64,000 nt of DNA from Agarophyton chilense. Its lineage: Eukaryota; Rhodophyta; Florideophyceae; Gracilariales; Gracilariaceae. This document shows positions 53,194-63,286 of the stretch, one piece after another (the stretch's first letter is position 1; each line of letters opens with the position of its first letter). The notes under the pieces are model-generated. The model was not told the origin of the DNA, did not search any database, and worked only from the letters and a program-made list of their open reading frames with translations. Position numbers and translations under genes: made by a program. Location: positions 868,001 through 932,000 of the forward strand of contig JARGXX010000117.1 in the NCBI GenBank assembly GCA_030374765.1, written 5' to 3'.

Positions 53194-55088
53194 TACATGC
53201 CCTCCGGTACGCGGCTCCTTTCCTCTTCTGAGAGTGCTTCATAATTCGTCATGATACGACTCAGATCCTTTGCAGGAAGCGTGCATTCTGCACTCAAATG
53301 GTGTTTTCCATAACATGAATAACATATCAAACCGTCACGACGGTTGGTCAACATAGGTTGTGAACCTTATGCCGTGCGAGTATCCACCCATCCGGGTTTC
53401 CCGTTCTTAAAACCTCCTTGTGGAGGCACCGTGTAGGGCCGGCACATAGGGCGACGGCCCTCCGTAGCCATTAGGGCTTCCCCGTCCTGAGACTCCGAGT
53501 GTGGGAGATCCACTGTAGGTACAGAAGAGTCCGTATATTCCATTAAATGGACCGCCTCCTCATGCGAGTCACTCCCTTTGGGTGCCAACGACGAATCTAG
53601 CGAGTCAAATGAAGATTCCAGATGTAGCAGTTTGCTGCGCAGATTAAGTCTGGCGGAGATCTTCTCCTTACCCATTGAGGGTTCAAAAGCCACTGAACGA
53701 CGGGGGCTACCACGCGCTTTGACCGCGTCTCCTTCAGCTTTCGCAAACTGAACTAACTCCAAAAAGGAGACTCTTCCATGCTTCTATCGATATCGAGCTA
53801 CCAACGACTTGATGCTCGGGTCCAGGCCGTCGATGTAAAAGGTAATCTTGTCCTCCCTCGAGTGGACGTTTCCACAGCGGACTGGTGCTTTGTTAAGCTT
53901 GGAGCTGTACTCAGCTTCGCCCTCCTCAGGCTTTTGGGTCACATCCCTTAGGTCCAGGATCGCCTGACGTATCGCGTTTGATGTCGCGTAACTGCGCAGC
54001 AAATACTGCACCGCCTCTGGCCATGAGGTAACGCCGCCTTCATCGGCTGTCAATGATCCGCATACGGAACGATATTGCTCTAAAGCAAAACCCTTCAGGA
54101 AGTGTGGTAAAGACACAAATGCCTGTGGTTCACTCATCTCTAGAGTGTCTGCTTCGGCAACGAATCGAGTGAGAAACTCGATAACGAGAATGGGGGTTTT
54201 CCCATCAAATGTTAAATCATGAAGGCCGATCTTCAATCGTTTGATGTGATCCTTCACCTTCGCGGTTTCGCGTCCTGAGCGCTTCTTGCTCTTCCTCTTC
54301 AGACGGTAGCACCTGTAATTCAGGACCTTTCGATAAAGCGGATTCGTGCACGGGAGCACCTTCAATCCTCTGTAAGGTGAGCCTTTTTTTCTCATTAACC
54401 ACGAGGACGTGTTCTTCTTCCGAGATCGGGACCTTCGATGACCATCATCACTGTCGTCGTCATCTGACGTATCTGAATCATCAGAATCATCAGTACTGGA
54501 ACTGAAGCCCTCTGTACTTGACGATTCATCACTCAAATCACGTGCGGACTTCCGCTTCTTACGTCGTGACATCGACTTCTTCGAACGAGCTTCCGTCAAA
54601 GGAGCGCCTTCCTCTTCCAGCACGACTGGTTTAGCAGCAGTCTGCGCATGAACTGCCGCCTCCAGGCGTTCTAAACGAGGGTTAACTCGAGTAAGGACTT
54701 CCTCTACATCCACGGTTAAGCTGGGTAGCGCATCGGGCGTATTCCCGTACCTCTCCAGTAGATGGTTAAAATCCTCACGTAGTGTTTTCACTGCTGCAGA
54801 GACCTGCTTCCCATCGTCTTGAAGAACGAGTGCTTGATGCGCACTTCGTAATTGTTCGAAATCAGCGATAAGAGCAGCGATCTGCGATTCCAACGCAACC
54901 ATGCGCACACGCGAAGCGCTGGACTCAGACTTGAGACGACGCACTTCCCTGCGCAAATCATCCTCTTCTTGAGGTCCGAAAACCTCAGGGTCAACTACGG
55001 CTTCTGTGGTGGGCGTGACTGCCTCTGCCACAGGGGCCGGTACATCCGAGAGATCTCGTTCATCATTCACCGAGCGTGAGCGCGACAT
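53106..55088 (-). pseudogene. Gypsy gag with CCHC zinc knuckle, two in-frame stops
   Basis: One frame from the ATG at 55088 to 53106 with a TAG at 53784-53786 and a TAA at 53367-53369. The N-terminal region has a coiled-coil (about residues 40-130) and a Ser/Asp-rich tract. The central part is a retrotransposon-gag-type capsid helix region (LTFDGKTPILVIEFLTRFV, LPHFLKGFALEQYRS, EGEAEYSSKLNKA). The knuckle is CYSCYGKHHLSAEC (CX2CX4HX4C) near 53280-53325. Confidence 0.9.
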
Positions 55089-55399
55089 CGATTGACGATA
55101 CAGCCGCTCTCTGGCTTCAACAGATCAGGCGAGCCTCGGTTTCGGGGGTGGTCCCGCAGGACCGGGGCGACCAGTACTCGACTGGCTTCGGGTCTTCGGC
55201 ATCCTAGACCAAACTTGAGTCCAGGTGCAAACCAAATGCTGTCTTCGACTTCTCGACCACGTGTTCAACCACGATGAATTCCGAAATTGCCGGAGAGGGT
55301 TCGATAAACAATAACTGTAGTGATTCCACTTCTTCCAAGTATCGATATCGATTCCACGTTCCAGGAACGAATTGTTCAGTGCAGCTGACCACAGTGGTT

Positions 55400-55415
55400 C
55401 TAAGTCGGGAGACCA
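55400..55415 (-). other. Candidate primer-binding site
   Basis: Two bases inside the 5' LTR the minus strand reads TGGTCTCCCGACTTAG, starting with the TGG complementary to a tRNA CCA end. The tRNA cannot be named. Confidence 0.6.
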
Positions 55416-55417
55416 CT

Positions 55418-56085
55418 TGTAGTATCCGCTCTAACGGAGAGAGCAGACATCTGCGACAGCGTTCGGACTGCCGATGGGTCGCTTGCGGCGAAGGAAAAGG
55501 GGTGGTAGAGCTACAACACCAGCGAGCTGGAAGTAGGGTGTAAGGCCACTACTCGCCAGCGAGGGTGAACAGTGCAACTGTAAAACGTTGATGGAACTTA
55601 GGTACGAGACGGCTCGTGAAGTGGTTGAGAGGGCTGACTATCTATTATAGCTCGTCCGGATCTCCGGTTAAGGAATCCTAAGCGAGGAACAGAATAGTCA
55701 TGATGCCCATGTTGTCTCCTTTACTTGCTGTCGGCGCTCACCTCTGGTACACTATATACTGTGTGCCAAGGTGAGTGCCCAAATAATACGTAAATAATAC
55801 CCAGTGGTCAGCCACTTCGCCAAACCACTGTATGGGTACGGTCCCTAATGGACTTTCATCTACAAAGGGTAGTAAAACCAGCCACGTGGATCGCCACTAC
55901 ATGCGCCGTTGCAAGCCAATCCACTCGTGATACCACGTGTTCCAACAATGTACCCTGCCTCCTGGAATCCTACGCGGTGTGCCGTTTCATATCACAATGC
56001 TGATGATATCACTCACTTATGAGTTCCAACCGCGACTTCGCGAAAAACCAACCCAGCGGATTCCCCGACATAGTAGAATACTACA
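55418..56085 (-). repeat. Chromovirus 5' LTR (668 bp)
   Basis: Pairs with 45544-46209. Flanked by ATGAG at 56086-56090. Confidence 0.97.
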
Positions 56086-56090
56086 ATGAG

Positions 56091-57567
56091 ATCAGATTCT
56101 CCATAGTCAGACTCGTCCTCATTGCGTCTACAGTCCAGCTTGCTCATTACTTTTTCTTTCAGACCCGAAGATGAGTTCATAGTATCTTCGATGGCCGTTT
56201 TCTCCATTGAAGGAAATGTTAGAGGGCAGGAGTATGCGGAAGTAGTTACAGACTGCATGGAGGCTTTTGAACATTCCATGCTTTTCAGATTCCCTCCGGA
56301 CTTCAATACATCTCCTACAGCAATTCTGTCTCCACCAGGGTCCCTCACGTCTCCTACATCTATAGGTTGAGATGATATCTTGTCTATGTCGTGAACCACA
56401 CTGGTGTTTGACTCCACCTTATTCACGTCTCCTACATGCCTCTGTCGGCCCGACCTCTCTGAGCTCCCTTTGGTGCTGCCAATACGGGCCCTGCACGGAA
56501 CCATGGGAGTCAATGAGGAAATGGGACTTGACGAAGAAGGATTATCTTTATGATTCGCATCAGTAGATGTACTTGGCCCGATCGCTTTCCCCATTACATC
56601 ACAGCATGCACGCCTATTGAGATTGTCTCTTTTCTTCGAAACACACAATGTGCGAAGACCGTCCCAATCTATATCCGTCCATTTTCGACCAGCGGTAATT
56701 CTCTTCTCCGAATCTTACTTCCACTGAACAAAATGAACTCCCATCGAATTCTGAATCGATGCATATCGTTCCTCAGCCACTCTTTGCGATACTAGTGATT
56801 AGACAGTGGTGCATTGTGTACAAGTATCCCCGCGTAAGCGCGATCGAGGTCATAAACGATTTCAGATCCTTCACCTTCGCCTTAAACTTCATTTCCATTT
56901 CACTTCTCCCAGTCGTTCCCTCATTCAATACCTCAGCTGCTTCCTCTTTTGCGAATGTGAGAGCCTCTACGTCTTTCCTATCCAAGTTGCCGTCACATGC
57001 AGTTGAATGGGGGCTGCAGTCTTTGCGCTTTTGAAATTGCGCTACAACACTTTCCACAATGTGATACACAATCTGTTCTGCAGCCTTGAAGCTGTCCATG
57101 AACTGTACTTTGCGTTCAGATTGGGGCGATGGAAAGGGAGGAAGGCATGCGTTCAAAACCATTAACTTGCTACGGAGCTGTACTTTAGCGATTCGATAGT
57201 GTTCCAAGGGGTACTCATGTTCTCGTTGCTTTCGTAGTTTTACCGCTCCGTCCTCAACGCCTTCGTCATCTGCATTCGTAAAGTCTTTATCCATTACGCA
57301 TTTCTCATGATCAGATGCCTCAACGTCTTCATCATCTGCGTCCCAACATTCTCCATCAATTATATCATTCTCAATACCAGAAGTCTTACTTCCGGCATTG
57401 CTTCCATTCAAAAAGTTCCCGTCACTCCCTTTCGTCACTCTCGCTTCCCCATTCACAGGAAAGTAATCCTTAACAGTCTCGTGTACCTTTACTTGCGTAA
57501 CATCGACACCATCCCCAACATCAACCCCAACATTTACCCCAACAGCTGCGTAGGTAAGATTGTGTGG
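56091..57567 (-). pseudogene. MULE transposase gene, 5' part up to the chromovirus junction
   Basis: Frame from 57567 to 56773 is acidic and helical with a short Val-Gly repeat (VNVGVDVGDGVDV). It ends in a TGA at 56773-56775. Sequence related to the transposase N-terminus continues, shifting frame near 56685, as WTDIDWDGLRTLCVSKKRDN and then a Ser/Asp-rich stretch to ESDYGESDL at 56091. Reading across the chromovirus (removing one ATGAG) leads straight into IDRFLFLSEEEEV at 45538, so both parts were one gene. No DNA-binding fold can be named with certainty. Confidence 0.75.
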
Positions 57568-57570
57568 TTA

Positions 57571-58464
57571 TTTAGAAGTTCGTGCCTTGAGAGCAGTTAA
57601 GATTTGGGTCCTGTTCTTCACTTTCATATCATCGCGTTCAATTATTTCACTGCGGTTTTTCTTCAGGCGGCTCTTTCCTTCCTCACAATTACGAAATATA
57701 TCGGAACGGTGGTGCAAACGATAGCTCTGGACCACTGTATCCGAAACTTCAGTAGTCTGGTATAACTCGGCGGCTAGTAGAATTTGAACAACGGGACTAC
57801 AAATGGCCATCCATCTATACAACTCAGATAAAGCTGGCCTGTACCCCTTGTATTATGAATTACGGGGAGCAAACCCGCGATCAGAAGCGTATTCGGCGGC
57901 AAGTGATATCACATAGGCTCCGCAGCTGTACCCATCACGCTTAGCGTAGTATTTCTTCACGTCAAAGATAAAGATCTTAAAAGACTGGGCGGCTTCAAGT
58001 CTACCGTTCAAGATTCTGTATTCAAACACCGTCTTGAATAGACCCATCACGTGTTATGGACACTTCCATCGAAGGCTGTCTCCGAAGTAAACGATTGGTT
58101 TTTCATTCCACGTTGGGCCCATGAACCGCTTGCAGACTAAAACATCCCAGTGCTGGTGGTACAGATTTAAAGGGACAATGACAGTGTGTGTCTCGCAGTT
58201 GGTTTCAAGTATACTTGCTGTGAAAGACTTCGAAAGTGGTTTCGAAATCGTTCTTTCTACTTCTCCATCATTAAATTTCACAGAATTCATTCGATTGGCA
58301 TGCCCTGTCAAAGAAACGCCTTTATCACAAGGACATATACAAACGCCTGGCTGGGGTTTTATGTCCATCAATGCAGCTCTTATCAGATCACTACACAGAA
58401 AAGAAAATTTCCTAAAGCTGTGCACAAACGAAAGAGGAACTTTTTTCTGCTTTTCTGCTTTCAC
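57571..58464 (-). pseudogene. ULP1-like (C48) cysteine protease region of the MULE
   Basis: A frame with TAA codons at 58054-58056, 57853-57855 and 57568-57570. It carries the ordered signature of ULP1/SENP peptidases: VIVPLNLYHQHWDVLVC (catalytic His before Trp), PIVYFGDSL (the DSL catalytic Asp), and DGYSCGAYVISLAAEYAS (catalytic Cys in the x-C-G motif). It is in the same frame and strand as the transposase 5' part just downstream, so one transcript could have carried both. ULP1-bearing MULEs (Kaonashi type) are known from plants. The cellular family cleaves SUMO-like proteins; a role in transposition is unproven. Confidence 0.82.
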
Positions 58465-58889
58465 TACTCTTTAGACATGATTATAAACGACTGAGAATCG
58501 TTTTACAGACGTTTTGAGTTTCAGATTCGCATAAAAGTCGAGGTCTTCGTAAAATGCGTCCCAAATGCTGGAAATATCGTCATTTTGATCACCACAAGAC
58601 TAAATGCGTAATATATCTATTGAAGGTAATCAAAAAGAAAATAGTCAGTTCCGTGAGCAAAAAGTTATTGACTGAATGGTTTTGAAGCAAACCATCTGGC
58701 AGATTACCCATTTCCGATAATCGATGGTGTAGAACCAGCACAATCGGACAAGAAGGAGAGAAAGCGGTGGACAAAAAGGTAGTATCGAGAAAGAGTACGG
58801 CGATGCTTTGGCATAATTTTGTGCTGCTTATTGCGCTAAAACTATTTGAGAACCATTTGATATTTGTCTGCGTATTCACTTTGTATACA

Positions 58890-59152
58890 TCGGACGCATA
58901 TGCGTGAAGACTTGGCGGCTGATGACTAGTCTCGAGGTGTTGAGTTGGGTCCCTGTATTGTGATTGGATGAGGGATGGAAATGGAGAGTCCTGACTTGCT
59001 GTGTTCATATGCGCCATATGCGCCCGTACGGTGTGATTGAGTTGGGTACCACGGCGCATGGTGAGCATGCCGAGTTGGGTTCCTGCTCGTTAATTGGTTT
59101 CAATTCAATCTATTCGTTACATACGAGACGTCGTGTATTTTCGCCTTTGGCC
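58890..59152 (-). repeat. MULE right terminal inverted repeat (263 bp)
   Basis: Inverted copy of 41505-41758, followed by the 9-bp duplication CCAGCCACC (59153-59161). Confidence 0.93.
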
Positions 59153-59161
59153 CCAGCCACC

Positions 59162-60728
59162 CGTCCTATGGTGGCGCTCCTCGCCACGTGGCCACGAGAA
59201 GGTACACTTGAGGTGCGCCTCCCCATTTTCTTAATCTTATCCAACTAATACTGAATTAGCGAAAAGCAAAACTAATTGCTATCTAAACCACTGCAGTACA
59301 CGGCGTATGCAGGCAACCATCCAGGTCCACCACGTGGCATCATTACCTCATCGGTGTAGCTCACTATACTTCAGGCAGGTAAACTGTTGAAGCACGCAGC
59401 GCAAAAATTCTGCTCTAAGACGAAAGGCAGAGTGGATGGAGCAACACAAGCAGGGGTGATACTTAGATGCTCTACGTCGCATTTAAAATGGGAGCAAAAG
59501 ATCGTAACCCTAGTATTGAAAACGCTTGTCGTTAATGGTTTCATTGCAGGGCAAATGATGGAAAGGAAGGTTCTATTATTTTCTTGTTAGCGCTTTTGGG
59601 CTCTTAATGGATACCGAAATGCGCTGAATAATTTTCAGTCTTTTGCCGAACTGGTACACGATATTAGTAAGAAGATGTTGGGTCATGCAGAAAAAATGGA
59701 TCGCAATGAATTTGGCCATTGCAGTGAGATTACAGATCAGTCAAAATTTACGGAGCTCACACACCTACGACGTCTTGCTTTCGTACGAAAACGTTACCGG
59801 TCACAGTTTTTGAATCACGGAGATGGACTCAAGTTACGATTTAGAGCCACAGGACATGACCAAAATCCAAGACGACCGGCATCTTGGTTGCTATTTGTGG
59901 ATCAAAGAAGAAAGGTTAAAAAGGTCACAAAACTACATACAAATTATGTTGTTCTGTTGCATTATGCGCACGAGCTTATTACCCTTTCGAGAAAAGTTGC
60001 TGACCTTTGTGGCACTCACAAAAGAGGTTAGGGAGTAGAATTGTTCTACTTCCTGTTTATCGCGATGAAGCTCAAAATGATGATAAAGTTTCGGAGAATG
60101 AAAAGCAGGACGACGGATATGAAAATTTTCCTCAGAGCAAAAGAGATGGAGTAAATGAAGTGAGTGTAAGGCAGCGATGTTCGAAGCGTTTAGAATTGCA
60201 AAGCTTATAAAGTTTGTTGGCGTTACGCTTGTGAAGATTAATAGCTGTTTATAGGTTCAGTATGGTGAACCTATTTGATTCTGACCCAATTCTTGAGGGT
60301 CAGAAAGGCTTTGGATTCCGTTAGTTTCGAGGCTTGGCGGCAAAGAACGATGAAGATTTGAGAAGTTTCGTTTTGGAAGAGCATGGTGCAGATGACAAGC
60401 TATAAACGGAAGAAGTTTGAAGTCAAACAGAATGTAGTATTTGCTCTTGGGCTTAAAGAAAAACAAGGTTCACTATAGAGAACCTAAAAATTCTGTATTA
60501 GGGATATTATGAAGGTATTATTCAAAACAAGAACAGGTGAACCGTCCAACAAATGTTGTGTTTCTTTCCGCTTCAGCGATGTGCCCCTACTTGTGTGTCT
60601 CTCTTTGTTGCAGGAATGCACCCTTAAGTATGTTTCGAATTAGTATCCATTCGCATTTTTAGGCTTCACCATGTCTGCGGCACGCAGTGTGCCTGTCATG
60701 ATGTAGGCGTATACTGGTGAAAAACGGG
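59162..60728. other. Spacer after the MULE, no supported gene
   Basis: Short plus-strand frames at 59387-59590, 59675-60031 and 60007-60210 have no motif and overlap in different frames; they may be the remains of a decayed gene. The last 500 bp contain the hairpin-ended repeat described separately and the 3' UTR of the GT49 gene. Confidence 0.4.
60252..60485. repeat. Candidate MITE with hairpin ends (234 bp)
   Basis: Left end is the palindrome TAGGTTCA-GTATGG-TGAACCTA (60252-60273). Right end is AGGTTC-ACTATAGA-GAACCT (60466-60485). A third copy of the motif is at 36166-36183. No coding content. Target duplication not evident. Confidence 0.45.
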
Positions 60729-62711
60729 TTAGAGTCGTTGTTCCAGATCAGTGTCGGACCCTTCTTCTGCGACAAAACCGAAAAAACGTCTCCAAGTTGT
60801 GAGGTAGTGCGAAACATTGATGTCCGATACCCATGAGTTTTCTACGTGATTGAGGTGTGTGACGAATGCATCTTCCAACACCAAAAAGCTATATCCCCAC
60901 CTCGCAGCTGCAACTGCCCACGATATTTTATTGAAACCATAGCCACTGAAGCGTTCGTCGTACATTGGGTACAAATTCCGCCGTGCAATACCATAGGGTT
61001 CGTAGTCCTTGGTAAAAAAGGTTTCCACAGCCTCGGTTGTGGTATACCATCGCTTAATCCGATTTGGTTTCTGTGAGTTTGCACAGTAAATGGTTCCTAC
61101 GCCAGAGTTTAGCTGATCCAGAAGTTCTTCTTTGTCTCGGGCTGGCCTGTGATGACTTTGAGTAATAAATACAGGAAAGACTGCGATTCTTCTCACATCT
61201 TCGGGAAGAAGAATGCTCAAGTGCTTGCCGGAGTCGTTTCGAAAGCATTCAAAAGATATAGTGGCCGGTGTCATATCCACGTCCAGCATTAGCACGAATT
61301 CTGTCTCTGTAAGTCGAATGGCCACATTTCTTAGAGCATTGATCGGAAGCGCGGGTTCATCAGCTGCCCTCTTCACAAAACCAACATCGACATAATTCCG
61401 CAACCATGGCTTTTTCCGCCAGATTCGCTCAAAGATTCGCGCTTCACTTTCGGACCGAACGAGAACTGCAGCTACTACGGGCCCACCTCCGTATAAACGG
61501 GACATGGCTTCAAGTCGCAGTACACGATCATGAGTGAGAGGAACGGCAACAGTCAATTGCGATGTTTTTGGTCGCACCGCCGCAACTAGATGACGCAGTA
61601 TCGGAGTTTGTTTTTGGATTGGAGGCGATCCTATTTCAATTTGGTAACAATTCGCTTGTTCCACCGCTTCGGAGATATTAACGTCACTCACGCCCACATC
61701 ATCGACAAAGACATGTCCCCGGGAGTGGTCGTGAAAATGGAAGAAGATGTGAATAGATGATATAGGTTTTGCCGACTGCACTTGAGCACAAACCTTGGTC
61801 CAGTCGATGCTGTGATCAAGTGGTATGGTTGCGCCATCGTGCCAGTGACCGTCTTCGGTGATTACGCTAATCACTAGCGAAAGAGAGTCAGCACAACTTT
61901 TGCATGGATGCTGTTTCGCTCCTCGTACAGCGCTCGAAGTTGAGTACCAGGCGTGGCCTACGATAAGATTCGAAGGTTTCCATATTCTTACAGATTGATG
62001 CACCCCGTAATAAAATTCATTTTGCTTGTGAAAACCGTATAGTGGGCTTCGTATGTCTGGACCGAGCAAAAGAAAACATTCCCCGGAGCGTGGGATTTGT
62101 ACAAATATCCTATCAGCCGGATCAGAGAAGGGCCCGCAAAAACGCACGGCACCTCCATTGTAAAACGGTGTCCAGGCCCGAGGCGTTTTTTGTTGGTGAA
62201 AACTAGTGGCTAGAAACAGAGGTTTCGCGGCAGTCTCAAAGGAAGGATTCTGTACAAGATTATTGTCGGGTAGCGTGAAAACTGGAATGCGACACACTGT
62301 GGTTCGCTGCTCTACAACAGCTACGTAAGACGTATCTGATTGCAGGCCTTCGGCGTTGTACAACAATGTCTGAGTTCTGTTTAGCGTTGGAATGCTAACA
62401 AAAGTGGAAGCAATGGGATCAGAAGGGACACCCGCTACTTGAAGATATATGGTAAAGTTCCCGGGGCGGGGGAGACGAATTTGTAAGGTAAGTTCCGTAG
62501 CCGAGGCCTGTATTTGTCGAATGCAGGTGTAGCCGAGAGGACGAGGTCTTAGTCGAAAGCGATGCAGCGGCTCGCATTTGTTGCTGATCAAAGGTGGGGA
62601 AGTTTGAGGCGCACTGTATCGCTCAGGATGCGGAGGCGAGGTATAGTGATGCAAGAAAACATGGATCAGAACAGCGAGAACGACAGCCAGGAGTGGCGGT
62701 AGCGAGTGCAT
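60729..62711 (-). CDS. LARGE-type glycosyltransferase (GT49) with N-terminal beta-sandwich region
   Basis: 660 aa, single exon. Residues 5-22 (PPLLAVVLAVLIHVFLHH) are a type II signal anchor. Residues about 50-150 look like a small beta domain, and 150-350 contain a jelly-roll-like region starting NLVQNPSFETA and ending HVFVDDVGVSDV, the pattern of carbohydrate-binding or galactose-binding-like domains. The C-terminal 400-645 is a GT49 domain: LRNVAIRLTETEFVLMLDVD with the metal-binding DVD at 477-479, then EPYGIARRNLYPMYDERFSG and YGFNKISW, and LVLEDAFVTHLNHVENSW. GT49 enzymes (LARGE, B4GAT1) work in the Golgi and transfer glucuronic acid or related sugars; the exact reaction here is unknown. 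Head-to-head with the URI1-like gene, 575 bp apart. Confidence 0.9.
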   Translation of the reverse strand: MHSLPPLLAVVLAVLIHVFLHHYTSPPHPERYSAPQTSPPLISNKCEPLHRFRLRPRPLGYTCIRQIQASATELTLQIRLPRPGNFTIYLQVAGVPSDPIASTFVSIPTLNRTQTLLYNAEGLQSDTSYVAVVEQRTTVCRIPVFTLPDNNLVQNPSFETAAKPLFLATSFHQQKTPRAWTPFYNGGAVRFCGPFSDPADRIFVQIPRSGECFLLLGPDIRSPLYGFHKQNEFYYGVHQSVRIWKPSNLIVGHAWYSTSSAVRGAKQHPCKSCADSLSLVISVITEDGHWHDGATIPLDHSIDWTKVCAQVQSAKPISSIHIFFHFHDHSRGHVFVDDVGVSDVNISEAVEQANCYQIEIGSPPIQKQTPILRHLVAAVRPKTSQLTVAVPLTHDRVLRLEAMSRLYGGGPVVAAVLVRSESEARIFERIWRKKPWLRNYVDVGFVKRAADEPALPINALRNVAIRLTETEFVLMLDVDMTPATISFECFRNDSGKHLSILLPEDVRRIAVFPVFITQSHHRPARDKEELLDQLNSGVGTIYCANSQKPNRIKRWYTTTEAVETFFTKDYEPYGIARRNLYPMYDERFSGYGFNKISWAVAAARWGYSFLVLEDAFVTHLNHVENSWVSDINVSHYLTTWRRFFGFVAEEGSDTDLEQRL

Positions 62712-63286
62712 CGAGTGTCCGTGAGCAGATTAGTTGTGTGCAGAGAGGGGGCGAAGAAAGAGGGAGAAGCCGGCGAATTGTGCGAGCAAAGTGAGACAGA
62801 ATCGGGCCATGCTGAGCGACGCAGTGGGAGAAACGAGCAACCGTCTGGCACTGTGCTGTTCTGTGAGCCCCTGAGAAGATATAACTGGGACGGGGGGGGG
62901 GGGGGGGGGGGGGGGGGGCGGGGCGAAGAGAAGGAGAGCGTCGAGCGCGGGCGGGGCAATGACAGATCAAGCGGTGAGCATTGGGGAAGCTGCCAACGCA
63001 CCGTTGCGCGAATGAAATCGCTCTGCCCTGCGCAGCCGCGCTGGCATGTTTGTTGCATAACACCATCACGGGACACGTCGACGTCATCCGCACAAATACC
63101 GCGCTTCAAAAACAAAAACCCGCCCCGTGTAAAACTATCGCGCGCGCATATTCAACGATAACATCTCACCTGTGGCGACCGCACCTGCGCGATCGTTCAC
63201 CGCTCGCCGTCGAAGCGGCACCCCCCTCCCCCCATCCATCAGCGCCGCGCTTGTTATGAGCCGCATTCGCATCCCTATCTATCAAA
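62712..63286. promoter_or_regulatory. Divergent promoter region, GT49 / URI1-like
   Basis: 575 bp between divergent start codons. It includes a run of 27 G (62892-62918), followed by G-rich sequence, and GCGCGC motifs near 63140. Confidence 0.5.
62892..62918 (+). repeat. Poly-G tract, 27 nt
   Basis: Homopolymer of G; could form G-quadruplex structure and is prone to sequencing error in length. Confidence 0.9.

Larger units (their letters stand above)
45544..56085 (-). mobile_element. Complete chromovirus-type Gypsy LTR retrotransposon, 10,542 bp
   Basis: LTRs of 666 bp (45544-46209) and 668 bp (55418-56085) with inverted termini TGTAGTA...TACTACA flank the element, and a perfect 5-bp duplication ATGAG sits at both sides. 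Transcription is on the minus strand: 5' LTR, primer-binding site, gag with zinc knuckle, protease, RT/RNase H, integrase, chromodomain, then an antisense accessory ORF, polypurine tract and 3' LTR. By eye the LTRs differ at roughly 20-25 positions, so the insertion is moderately recent. Stops and frameshifts in gag, protease/RT and integrase make this copy defective. It lies within the MULE coding region. Confidence 0.96.
41505..59152 (-). mobile_element. Mutator-like element (MULE) with ULP1 protease, 17.6 kb including nested chromovirus
   Basis: Ends are inverted repeats of about 255 bp (41505-41758 and 58890-59152). The exact 9-bp direct repeat CCAGCCACC flanks it (41496-41504 and 59153-59161), the duplication size typical of MULEs. 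Without the 10,542-bp chromovirus plus its 5-bp duplication, the element is about 7.1 kb. On the minus strand it encodes, in order, a ULP1-like protease region, an acidic linker and a MULE transposase with SWIM finger. On the plus strand, next to the left TIR, lies a TPR-like fragment. Stops and a frameshift indicate loss of function. Confidence 0.9.
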
